Assembly (NCBI RefSeq): GCF_002072105.2
Contig: NZ_MTBC01000003.1
Coordinates: 310,001-374,000, forward strand
DNA: 64,000 bases
Direction: 5' to 3'
Source: Croceivirga radicis
GTDB taxonomy: Bacteria > Bacteroidota > Bacteroidia > Flavobacteriales > Flavobacteriaceae
In this document: positions 16,945 through 24,319 of the stretch, piece after piece
Position numbering within the stretch: the stretch's first letter is position 1
Layout: each line of letters opens with the position of its first letter
Made by a program: the position numbers and the translations under genes
Notes under the pieces: generated by a model
Databases searched by the model: none
Seen by the model: the letters and a program-made list of their open reading frames with translations, nothing else
Told to the model about the DNA's origin: nothing

Positions 16945-17500
16945 AGAACTTAAAACCGAATTAAACGATAAAAGAATTCGTAAACCAGAGATAGAGCGGT
17001 TGGTAACAGAAATAACCTCTAAACCTGATTTAGTGAATACTTTATTGGAAGAAATGTTCTTAGCAGATGCCAAAGGAAACAATTTTAATGCCAGTTGGGT
17101 TTTAGATCATGTACTTAGAAAAGAGCTAGCATTAATTTACCCTTACCTTCATTTATTTTGTAAAAGCATATCAAGCTTAAAAAACGAATCTAACTTAAGA
17201 CCTGTTGCACACATCATAGAAATGTTGGTGCTCCAATACTATGTTAAAAGAGACAAAAAACTTATTACCATCCTAAAAAAAATACAGCTAGAACAATTGA
17301 CCACAACTTCTTTTGATTGGTTAATTGGGGACCATAAAATTGCCACCCAGGTTTTTTGTACAACAGCATTATACCATTTAGGTACTACGTTTAATTGGGT
17401 ACACCCAGAATTAATTGGAATTCTAGAAAATAAAATGGATAAAGGTTCTACTGGTTTTAAAAATAGGGCAGAAAAAACATTGAATCTACTATACAAATAA
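16934..17500 (+). CDS. Helical protein of unknown function between cobB and purB
   Basis: I do not recognise a named family. The 188 residues are mostly amphipathic helices with regular spacing, like a short HEAT/armadillo-type solenoid (for example RPVAHIIEMLVLQYYVKRD and WLIGDHKIATQVFCTTALYH). No signal peptide or membrane helix is seen, so it is probably cytoplasmic. Its start overlaps the sirtuin stop by 11 nt and purB follows after 53 nt. Proteins in this position in Flavobacteriaceae are sometimes labelled adenylosuccinate lyase by neighbour transfer, but the sequence has none of the lyase motifs. Confidence 0.8.
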   Translation: MNAKELKTELNDKRIRKPEIERLVTEITSKPDLVNTLLEEMFLADAKGNNFNASWVLDHVLRKELALIYPYLHLFCKSISSLKNESNLRPVAHIIEMLVLQYYVKRDKKLITILKKIQLEQLTTTSFDWLIGDHKIATQVFCTTALYHLGTTFNWVHPELIGILENKMDKGSTGFKNRAEKTLNLLYK

Positions 17501-17524
17501 AGACTTTAGGCCATTAAGTTTGGC

Positions 17525-17532
17525 TATATTTG
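17525..17532 (+). promoter_or_regulatory. Bacteroidetes -7 box upstream of purB
   Basis: TATATTTG matches TAnnTTTG and ends 21 nt before the purB ATG. A weak TTTA lies at -33 distance. This would give purB a promoter separate from cobB. Confidence 0.45.
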
Positions 17533-17553
17533 GCTTTTTAAAATCAAATTACA

Positions 17554-18897
17554 ATGTCTTTGAGTCCGTTAAATGCCATTTCTCCTATAGATGGTAGATA
17601 TAGAAGTAAAACTGAAAGTTTAGGTAACTACTTTTCTGAAGAAGCATTAATTAAATATCGTGTTCAAGTAGAAATTGAATACTTTATAGCGTTGTGTGAA
17701 GTGCCTTTACCACAACTTGCCGATTTTGACACAACAAAATTTGAGGCTTTACGAGCTATTTATACCAACTTTACTACTGAGGATGCCCTGGCCATTAAGG
17801 AAATTGAAAAGACCACCAACCACGATGTAAAAGCCGTAGAATATTTTATTAAATCTAAATTCGATGCTTTAGGGTTAGAAAAAGCAAAAGAATTTATTCA
17901 TTTTGGATTAACCTCCCAAGATATTAACAATACGGCCGTTCCGCTTTCTATTAAAGAAGCCATGAACGATGTTTACGTGCCGCAATATTTTGAAGTATTT
18001 AAAAAACTGAACTTGCTGGCAGAAGAATGGGAAAACGTTCCTATGTTGGCAAGAACACATGGGCAACCGGCTTCACCAACAAGATTGGGCAAAGAAATAG
18101 CTGTTTTTACCGAGCGTTTAAAACAACAATTCGATTTACTCAACGATATTCCTTCTGCGGCAAAATTTGGTGGCGCAACTGGTAATTATAATGCACATAA
18201 AGTAGCTTACCCCACTATTGATTGGAAAGCGTTTGGACAAAAGTTTGTTCAGGAAAAATTAGGTCTACACCACTCTTTTCCTACTACGCAAATAGAACAT
18301 TATGATCATATGGCTGCTTTGTTTGATGGTTTAAAGCGTATAAATACCATATTAATAGATTTGGACCGCGACATCTGGACCTATATTTCCATGGATTACT
18401 TTAAACAGAAAATTAAAGCGGGCGAAGTTGGCTCTTCTGCCATGCCACATAAAGTAAACCCAATAGATTTTGAGAATTCTGAAGGTAATTTAGGCATTGC
18501 TAACGCACTTTTTGAACACCTATCCGGTAAATTACCAGTGTCTAGATTGCAACGAGACCTTACGGACAGTACTGTTCTGCGCAACGTAGGTGTTCCGTTT
18601 GGACATACTATAATCGCATTCAAAGCCACCTTAAAAGGGTTAAACAAATTGGTTTTGAACCAAGCAAAATTCGATGCTGATTTAGAAGCTAACTGGGCTG
18701 TTGTTGCAGAAGCTATACAAACTATCTTACGTAGAGAAAGCTACCCAAATCCTTATGAGGCTTTAAAGGCATTGACAAGAACAAACGAAAAAATAACCCA
18801 ACAATCTATTGCAAATTTTATAGATACCCTTGATGTGTCTGAAACAATAAAAACAGAATTAAAACAAGTTACCCCGGCCAATTACACCGGTATCTAA
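17554..18897 (+). CDS. purB: Adenylosuccinate lyase
   Basis: PurB cleaves SAICAR and adenylosuccinate in purine synthesis, releasing fumarate. The 447 residues begin SPLNAISPIDGRYRSKTESL and carry FGLTSQDINNTAVPLSIKEA, ARTHGQPASPTRLGKEIAVF and the superfamily signature GSSAMPHKVNPIDFEN near residue 293. It resembles the E. coli-type subgroup. A good terminator follows at 18918-18949. Confidence 0.98.
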   Translation: MSLSPLNAISPIDGRYRSKTESLGNYFSEEALIKYRVQVEIEYFIALCEVPLPQLADFDTTKFEALRAIYTNFTTEDALAIKEIEKTTNHDVKAVEYFIKSKFDALGLEKAKEFIHFGLTSQDINNTAVPLSIKEAMNDVYVPQYFEVFKKLNLLAEEWENVPMLARTHGQPASPTRLGKEIAVFTERLKQQFDLLNDIPSAAKFGGATGNYNAHKVAYPTIDWKAFGQKFVQEKLGLHHSFPTTQIEHYDHMAALFDGLKRINTILIDLDRDIWTYISMDYFKQKIKAGEVGSSAMPHKVNPIDFENSEGNLGIANALFEHLSGKLPVSRLQRDLTDSTVLRNVGVPFGHTIIAFKATLKGLNKLVLNQAKFDADLEANWAVVAEAIQTILRRESYPNPYEALKALTRTNEKITQQSIANFIDTLDVSETIKTELKQVTPANYTGI

Positions 18898-18917
18898 TTC
18901 AAAAAATAAAATTCGTA

Positions 18918-18949
18918 AAAAAAGCCGCTCTATATGAAGCGGCTTTTTT
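18918..18949. terminator. Bidirectional terminator between purB and mscS
   Basis: A GCCGCT/AGCGGC stem extended by six A-T pairs (18918-18929 with 18938-18949) has an 8-nt loop and poly-A/poly-T flanks, so it can work on both strands between convergent genes. Confidence 0.9.
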
Positions 18950-18972
18950 AGTACAACTGAGGATCGTGTTAA

Positions 18973-19782
18973 TTATCCTTCTTTATGAATTTCCACACTA
19001 TGTGGGTAAGGAATTTCAATACCAGCTTTATCAAGGGCTATTTTACAATTTTCATATGTAGCAAAATACACATCCCAATAATCTTCTGGTTTACAAAACG
19101 GTCTAACAGCAAAATTTACAGAGCTATCTGCCAATTCCATAACATTTACAGAAGGTGCTGGATCTTGTAATACTTTTGGGTTAGACGTAAGCACCTCTAA
19201 CAACACTTCTTTGGTCTTTTTAATATCCTCATCATAACCAACACCAATAACCGTATCTACACGTATTTTACCCTCTGCGGTATAATTAACAATATTGCCA
19301 TTAGCCATGGCTCCGTTGGGTACAATAATGAGTTTGTTTTCTGGAGATACCATTTTAGTAGTAAAAATTTCAATCTCTTTTACAACGCCTAAAACACCCT
19401 GCGCTTCTATTAAATCGCCAATTTTATACGGTTTAAAAATCATGATTAAAACACCTCCAGCAAAATTACTTAAAGACCCCTGCAATGCTAAACCAACCGC
19501 TAAACCAGCTGCAGCAATTACCGCTGCTAAACTTGTAGTTTCTACCCCTAAGGTGGAAATAACGGTAATAATCAAGAATATTTTAAGTCCCCATGTAACC
19601 AGGTTTAATAAAAACTTTTGAAGCGATATATCATAGCTACCTTTTGCCATGACTTTTTTAATCATTCCAGTTAATTTTTTAATTACCCAAGAACCGATGA
19701 TGTAAATTAAAATAGCCTTAAGTACCGGAACACCATAGGTTTCTACATAACCTATTAATGTTTCCATTGAAAGATTTTCCAT
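18973..19782 (-). CDS. mscS: Small-conductance mechanosensitive channel (MscS family)
   Basis: The 269-residue length fits E. coli MscS. It has three N-terminal membrane helices; the third is the pore-lining GLAVGLALQGSLSNFAGGVL near residue 90. A beta domain follows (FKPYKIGDLIEAQGVLGVVK, IVPNGAMANGNIVNYT) and then an alpha/beta cytoplasmic end. MscS opens under membrane tension during hypo-osmotic shock. The gene stands alone on the reverse strand between two terminators. Confidence 0.95.
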   Translation of the reverse strand: MENLSMETLIGYVETYGVPVLKAILIYIIGSWVIKKLTGMIKKVMAKGSYDISLQKFLLNLVTWGLKIFLIITVISTLGVETTSLAAVIAAAGLAVGLALQGSLSNFAGGVLIMIFKPYKIGDLIEAQGVLGVVKEIEIFTTKMVSPENKLIIVPNGAMANGNIVNYTAEGKIRVDTVIGVGYDEDIKKTKEVLLEVLTSNPKVLQDPAPSVNVMELADSSVNFAVRPFCKPEDYWDVYFATYENCKIALDKAGIEIPYPHSVEIHKEG

Positions 19783-19870
19783 AATGTTAGGTTTTTAAGT
19801 GTTTAGAAAATTAGAAACCAAAACAGTAAGAAAGTCACATGGAACTTTATTTTTTTATGATTTTTGTGCA

Positions 19871-19904
19871 AAAAAAATCTCGAAGTGTTGATACTTCGAG
19901 ATTT
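19871..19904 (-). terminator. Terminator of the sigma factor-DUF4252 operon
   Basis: A perfect 12-bp stem (19875-19886 with 19893-19904) and a 6-nt loop are followed on the minus strand by a run of seven T. It lies 21 nt beyond the last DUF4252 gene. Confidence 0.88.
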
Positions 19905-19925
19905 ATTCTTGAAAAGGTATTGGAT

Positions 19926-20474
19926 TTATCCTTTTAGAAATTTGCCAATTTCCCCTAGCTCGTTTCCTTTGTAATCCGATTTTTGAATGGCTTGTATTAG
20001 TTGTATCAAATGCGCAGGATTCATATTATTGCCCAGTACACGTACCAAAGCAAATCCTTTATCCTTGCTATGGCCAAAGACGATAACCTCATCAATGGCA
20101 TTTTCATCACCTAGATATTTTACCACGCCTTTACCGTATTGCGTATTTATTTTCATTAATTCGGTAAAATCATCATTATCCAGAATCCGTGAAACTTGAG
20201 CCTGTTCTTGACTAAATTCTTCTATATTATCCTCATTCACTTTAAATGCCAGTAAATTAAATTTCCGTAAAGAAGAAACTGCTTCCTTTTGTGTAGGCGT
20301 TAAATCTACCTGATCCATTTTTAGAATACTAGCAGGAATATCTACCACTATAAAATTGGGGTCCTCTTGATTTGTCACAAAGTACTCTTGTAAACTCGGC
20401 TCGCTAGAACATGCCGTTAAGAGCAAAACTATGAGTAGTAGCAAGCTAAAATTATTTTTCATATTTTTTTTCAT
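19926..20474 (-). CDS. DUF4252 lipoprotein (third of three)
   Basis: The 182-residue protein has a lipobox (LLLLTACSSEP). A DUF4252 domain follows, with VDLTPTQKEAVSSLRKFNLLAF, FTELMKINTQYGKGVVKYLG and VLGNNMNPAHLIQLIQ. It differs from its two upstream paralogs in being a lipoprotein and in lacking most of their middle sequence. DUF4252 has no known biochemical activity. It is the last gene of the sigma factor operon, 26 nt after the second paralog. Confidence 0.87.
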   Translation of the reverse strand: MKKNMKNNFSLLLLIVLLLTACSSEPSLQEYFVTNQEDPNFIVVDIPASILKMDQVDLTPTQKEAVSSLRKFNLLAFKVNEDNIEEFSQEQAQVSRILDNDDFTELMKINTQYGKGVVKYLGDENAIDEVIVFGHSKDKGFALVRVLGNNMNPAHLIQLIQAIQKSDYKGNELGEIGKFLKG

Positions 20475-20500
20475 GATTAGTGATTCTTTGAGTCTAAAAT

Positions 20501-21025
20501 TTATCTCCTACCCTTTTGGGCATGCTTAACCTCTTCTGGTAAGTTAAACTTATTTACCAGTGCTCCTACCTTACTTAATTCTATTTTACCGGTGATACTA
20601 ACTACTACGGTTTCCCTTTTAACATCCTTACTGTCTACCAATAAAAATAACTCTTTAACCACCTCGTCATTATTAGTACTCTTAACGTAAATATTAACGG
20701 TAGCATCTTTATCTTTTACCTTCATTAATTCTTGTAAACGTCGCTTTTTTAAATGTACCTCAGCGGTTCTTTTTAAATCGGTGGCTGCGTCAGGCTTGTG
20801 GGTCATATACACCTCAATACCTTCAATATTCTTTGCTATATCTAAAAAATCGTTCAAATCTTCATCGTCTGTTTCTATATCTATATGGGCCGCAAGGTTT
20901 AGTAAGCCTTTGCTAACCGTTACGGAACCTACGTCTTTAGAGTTTTCAAATTTGTTAAATACAGATTGTGCGTTAGTAAGAATTGGCAAAGCCATTAAAC
21001 TAAGTAATAAAACTAATTTTTTCAT
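20501..21025 (-). CDS. DUF4252 exported protein (second of three)
   Basis: The 174-residue protein has a signal peptide (MKKLVLLLSLMALPILTNAQ). DUF4252 follows: SVFNKFENSKDVGSVTVSKG, then DLNDFLDIAKNIEGIEVYMT, KVKDKDATVNIYVKS and a C-terminal SITGKIELSKVGALVNKFNL. It is clearly paralogous to the gene at 21095, with the same block order and a shared LPEE near the C-terminus. It probably acts in the periplasm or at the outer membrane. The 69-nt gap to the upstream paralog contains a strong hairpin, so its expression may differ from that gene's. Confidence 0.88.
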   Translation of the reverse strand: MKKLVLLLSLMALPILTNAQSVFNKFENSKDVGSVTVSKGLLNLAAHIDIETDDEDLNDFLDIAKNIEGIEVYMTHKPDAATDLKRTAEVHLKKRRLQELMKVKDKDATVNIYVKSTNNDEVVKELFLLVDSKDVKRETVVVSITGKIELSKVGALVNKFNLPEEVKHAQKGRR

Positions 21026-21067
21026 GATTGCTTTTGATTTTTGATTGATTTTAGATTGATGAAAGTA

Positions 21068-21092
21068 CCGGGCCAGTTGGCCCGGGTTTTTT
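21068..21092 (+). terminator. Strong hairpin with T-run on the plus strand, inside the reverse DUF4252 operon
   Basis: A CCGGGCC/GGCCCGG stem (21068-21074 with 21079-21085) and a 4-nt loop are followed by six T residues on the plus strand only. It lies between two minus-strand genes. It is therefore oriented to stop antisense transcription; on the sense mRNA it would be a stable hairpin without a U-tract. Confidence 0.7.
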
Positions 21093-21094
21093 AA

Positions 21095-21631
21095 TTATTT
21101 GTTTCCTGCCTTATTCAATTCTTCTGGCAAGTTCATTTTCTTGGTTAAAGAACTAATCTTGTTTAGGTCTATGTCTCCTGTCAAGGAAAGCAAAACAGTT
21201 TCGAACTTTCGGCCATTGGCCTCTACGTCTTTTATACCTGTAATAAACATAAGCAACTCGCTAACATGATCACTATCCTTACCCTCTTTAATATAAAATT
21301 TTACGTTTGCGTCTTTATCCTTTATACGCATCAATTCTGTTAAAGAAGCCGTTTTAAGGTATTTATCTACATTGTTTTTCATATCGGCTCCTATGGCCTT
21401 ATCTTCAGTGGTAAATACTTTTAAACTTTTAAGACTGGTAGCAATATCTACAAAGTCTTTGGCTTCTGGGTCATTAACTTCAACATCCAGTTTTGCCAAT
21501 AGGTTAAACATGCTTTGGTTTACCACTACAGAAGTAACCGCATCTTCTTCTTCGTATTTATCAAATAAAGATTGTGAAATACCAAATAAGGGTAACAATG
21601 CTATTAAAGCAATTACAATATTCTTTCTCAT
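21095..21631 (-). CDS. DUF4252 exported protein (first of three)
   Basis: The 178-residue protein has a signal peptide (MRKNIVIALIALLPLFGISQ). DUF4252 follows: SLFDKYEEEDAVTSVVVNQS, KDFVDIATSLKSLKVFTTED, LTELMRIKDKDANVKFYIKE, SLTGDIDLNKISSLTKKMNL. It lies 12 nt downstream of the anti-sigma-like gene. Placement directly behind an ECF sigma factor suggests an envelope role, perhaps as effector or sensor of the circuit; this is inference from position. Confidence 0.88.
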   Translation of the reverse strand: MRKNIVIALIALLPLFGISQSLFDKYEEEDAVTSVVVNQSMFNLLAKLDVEVNDPEAKDFVDIATSLKSLKVFTTEDKAIGADMKNNVDKYLKTASLTELMRIKDKDANVKFYIKEGKDSDHVSELLMFITGIKDVEANGRKFETVLLSLTGDIDLNKISSLTKKMNLPEELNKAGNK

Positions 21632-21643
21632 TTTAAATTAAAT

Positions 21644-22096
21644 TTAATTTTCGTTATAAATTTTGTCTTTTGAAACTTCAAAGGTCTTTAGATAAGCCAT
21701 CTTCTGGGTACCCTTACCAAAATTCTCTGCCAACAGATTTAATGCTTTTTTGGTTTGTTGGTAGGCATACCTAGCCTGTTCTTGTTCTAATTGTTTCTGT
21801 TCTTGGTAATTACGATAACCAAGTTGACCAAAATATAGGCCTATGACTACTATTACCGATGCTGCAACGGATAACCATCTAAAGTTTACGTTTCTTCTAG
21901 GTTTTAATGGTACCTGCTTGGTATACACATCTACTTTAGCCTTATTAAAATACCCGAACATGCTTCTATAGGCTTCTAAATGTTCGGCTATCGTATCTTG
22001 TGCAAAATAGTCTCGTAATAGTTTTTCTTCTGCCAATGTAGTATTGGCTTCAAAATATTTTTCTAGTAATACTTCTATTTTCTTATCCAATTCCAT
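21644..22096 (-). CDS. Single-pass membrane protein, probable anti-sigma factor
   Basis: The 150-residue protein has an N-terminal cytoplasmic helical part (LDKKIEVLLEKYFEANTTLA, EEKLLRDYFAQ), one membrane helix near residue 75-92 (WLSVAASVIVVIGLYFGQLG) and a charged extracytoplasmic coiled region. This is the layout of anti-sigma factors. It overlaps the sigma gene by 14 nt, the usual coupling of sigma/anti-sigma pairs. No zinc ZAS motif is present, so its role rests on topology and position. Confidence 0.78.
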   Translation of the reverse strand: MELDKKIEVLLEKYFEANTTLAEEKLLRDYFAQDTIAEHLEAYRSMFGYFNKAKVDVYTKQVPLKPRRNVNFRWLSVAASVIVVIGLYFGQLGYRNYQEQKQLEQEQARYAYQQTKKALNLLAENFGKGTQKMAYLKTFEVSKDKIYNEN

Positions 22097-22592
22097 AGCT
22101 ATGTTTTTGTATTAATTTTTCACGTACCGCCTTTCTTGCCCTAGAGAGGGTTACACGTACGGCGGTAGCCTTCATTCCTAACATTTCTTCTATTTCCTCA
22201 AAGTCATAGTCTTCTACATCTCTTAATTGTAATACCATTTTTTGTTGCTCGGGCAATTCTTCCATAATTTTCTCTACCCAACTTACGCTATCGGCTTGCT
22301 CTACACTACGTTGCAAATTATGTTGGCCATCTTCATAATTGCTATGTACCAATTTTAAATTGCCTGCCTGCTTAGATTTTAAACGGTCTAGGCAAAAGTT
22401 TTTTGTCATGGTCATAGCAAAAGCTTCAACACTTTTATAACTTCCCATCTTGTCACTTTTGTTCCATAATTTCAAAAGTACTTCTTGGGTGGCGTCTTCG
22501 GCTTCTTCTTTAGATACCAACAACCTTTTAGCCATTCTGTAAAGCTTATCCTTAAAAGGCATTACGGTTGCTAAAAATTCGTTTTGTTTCAT
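22083..22592 (-). CDS. ECF-type RNA polymerase sigma factor
   Basis: The 169 residues have region 2 at about 10-75 (LYRMAKRLLVSKEEAEDATQ, EVLLKLWNK, AFAMTMTKNFCLDRLKS). Region 4 follows at about 110-160 (MEELPEQQKMVLQLRDVEDY, FEEIEEMLGMKATAVRVTLS). It overlaps the anti-sigma-like gene and leads an operon of five genes. A promoter of ECF type lies about 50 nt upstream (22642-22671), which suggests that the factor activates its own operon. Confidence 0.93.
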   Translation of the reverse strand: MKQNEFLATVMPFKDKLYRMAKRLLVSKEEAEDATQEVLLKLWNKSDKMGSYKSVEAFAMTMTKNFCLDRLKSKQAGNLKLVHSNYEDGQHNLQRSVEQADSVSWVEKIMEELPEQQKMVLQLRDVEDYDFEEIEEMLGMKATAVRVTLSRARKAVREKLIQKHSYGIG

Positions 22593-22641
22593 TTGGTTGT
22601 CTAGTTGGTGTACCCCACATTAAAGTGCGTTACAAAAGGGA

Positions 22642-22671
22642 GACGAGTTAAAATAATATTTGTTACAAAAG
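22642..22671 (-). promoter_or_regulatory. ECF-type promoter of the sigma-DUF4252 operon
   Basis: On the minus strand CTTTTGTAAC (22671 to 22662) is followed after 16 nt by CGTC (22645-22642). GTAAC-N16-CGTC is the arrangement used by many ECF sigma factors. A second copy of CTTTTGTAAC (22638-22629) lies between this site and the gene, without a CGTC partner. The start of transcription would be near 22635. Confidence 0.65.
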
Positions 22672-22776
22672 ATTTAAAATTTATTAAAAATCCTTGGCAC
22701 GCTTTTAGCTACTTTCTCTATAATAGTGATGCTTTTTTTAAGATTTATCATTAATTTTCATTTTTAAAATTAAACT

Positions 22777-24315
22777 ATGAAAGAGATTAAAATGTTCCCC
22801 ATTTTCCTATTGGGACTGCTATTTATTGGCTGTAATAACAATGACGATGGACCCACGCTTACAGAAGAACCCCAGACAGAAGAACCGGTAGCTGAAGAAT
22901 CAGTACAATTGAATAGTGAGGTTAACGACTTTATTTGGAAAGGGCTCAACTACTGGTATTTTTGGCAAAACGACGTAACGGATCTAGCCGATTCCAAGGA
23001 CGATGATACAAATGCATATCATACGTATTTAAATAATTACAACTCTTCTAAAGATTTATTTGACGACTTAATTTATACCCAAGCAGATGATTTTTCTTGG
23101 TATATAGAAGATGTAGATGAACAGTTAAATAGTTTTAGGGGCATTACCAAATCATACGGCTTAAACTTAGGTTATTTGTTACGGGTATCTGACACTTCTG
23201 ACGACGTTATTATCTACGTTACCTATGTTACACCAGATTCTCCTGCGGACCAAGCTGGTATAAAAAGAGGCGATTTTATATATAAAGTAGATGGTGTAGC
23301 TATGACTATTAACAACTATGATGTGGTAAACAATATTTTTAGAAACGAAAATGTTTCTATTGGTTTAGCAACTGTAGAAAATGGTTCTGTGGTACCACAA
23401 GGAAATGACATTGCCCTTTCTGCGGTAGAATTGACTACCAACCCTATTCATCATGCCGAAGTTTTAGAAGTTAGTGGCACAAAAATTGGCTACTTAATGT
23501 ATACTGGATTTAAAGCCACCTTCCATAGCGAATTAAATGCTGTTTTTGGAGATTTTAAAAGCCAAGGAATAACAGAATTAGTTTTGGATTTACGTTACAA
23601 TGGCGGTGGTTCAATTTTAAGCTCGGCATTACTTGCAAGCATGATTTATGGTGAAGCTGGTGCCGAACAAGACATATTTGCTACCCTACGGTATAACAAT
23701 AAAAGAAACGCGGAAAATGGGGTTAGCTACCCTTTCTTTGAAGACGTATTTTTATATGACAAAACCTCTAGTGCCTATCTAGGTTCAGAACCAATGAATA
23801 GATTAAACGGTATAACTACCTTATATGTTTTGGCCAGTGAAAGAACGGCTTCGGCAAGTGAAATGATTATTAATGGTTTGCTACCTTATATTAACGTTGT
23901 GATTATTGGTGAAAAAACGGTTGGTAAAAACGAAGGGTCAATTACCGTTGTAGATTCACCGGGTACTGGTGATTCTCCGTATTCTGATTTGGACAATAGA
24001 AATCCTAATCATACCATAGGTATGCAACCTATTGTACTGCAAGTGTACAATAGTAATAACTCAAGTGATTATGCTGATGGCTTTGAACCAGATGTCACGG
24101 TAGTTGAGAGTCAATTTGCTTCAAATTTACTACCTTTTGGAGACCCTAATGAGGTTATGTTAAGTGCCGCATTAGATTTAATCGTTGGTTCTTCTGCAAA
24201 AGGTGAGGTTTTTGAAAAATTACCAGAAAACTTTAAATTGAAAGCTGAGTTGCAAAGACCAAAATTCGCTAATGAAATGTATATAGGTCCAAATGAAGAA
24301 ATTCACTTACAATAA
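22777..24315 (+). CDS. S41 family peptidase lipoprotein (first of two)
   Basis: The 512-residue tail-specific-protease-like enzyme has a lipobox ending in IGC, followed by NNNDDG, a pattern typical of surface-exported Bacteroidetes lipoproteins. A PDZ-like segment is near 145-185 (YVTPDSPADQAGIKRGDFIY). The S41 core carries LVLDLRYNGGGSILSSALLA, the catalytic Ser in RTASASEMIING and Lys in EKTVGKNEGS. S41 peptidases cut near protein C-termini using a Ser-Lys dyad. The gene is divergent from the sigma operon; the next gene is a paralog 4 nt downstream. Confidence 0.92.
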   Translation: MKEIKMFPIFLLGLLFIGCNNNDDGPTLTEEPQTEEPVAEESVQLNSEVNDFIWKGLNYWYFWQNDVTDLADSKDDDTNAYHTYLNNYNSSKDLFDDLIYTQADDFSWYIEDVDEQLNSFRGITKSYGLNLGYLLRVSDTSDDVIIYVTYVTPDSPADQAGIKRGDFIYKVDGVAMTINNYDVVNNIFRNENVSIGLATVENGSVVPQGNDIALSAVELTTNPIHHAEVLEVSGTKIGYLMYTGFKATFHSELNAVFGDFKSQGITELVLDLRYNGGGSILSSALLASMIYGEAGAEQDIFATLRYNNKRNAENGVSYPFFEDVFLYDKTSSAYLGSEPMNRLNGITTLYVLASERTASASEMIINGLLPYINVVIIGEKTVGKNEGSITVVDSPGTGDSPYSDLDNRNPNHTIGMQPIVLQVYNSNNSSDYADGFEPDVTVVESQFASNLLPFGDPNEVMLSAALDLIVGSSAKGEVFEKLPENFKLKAELQRPKFANEMYIGPNEEIHLQ

Positions 24316-24319
24316 CAAG

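Noticed and set aside
24293-24319. Earlier start for the second S41 peptidase inside the first gene
   Set aside because: It adds nine residues before MHKRKYK and would overlap the first gene by 23 nt; the ATG at 24320 follows the preceding stop directly and fits a lipoprotein signal.
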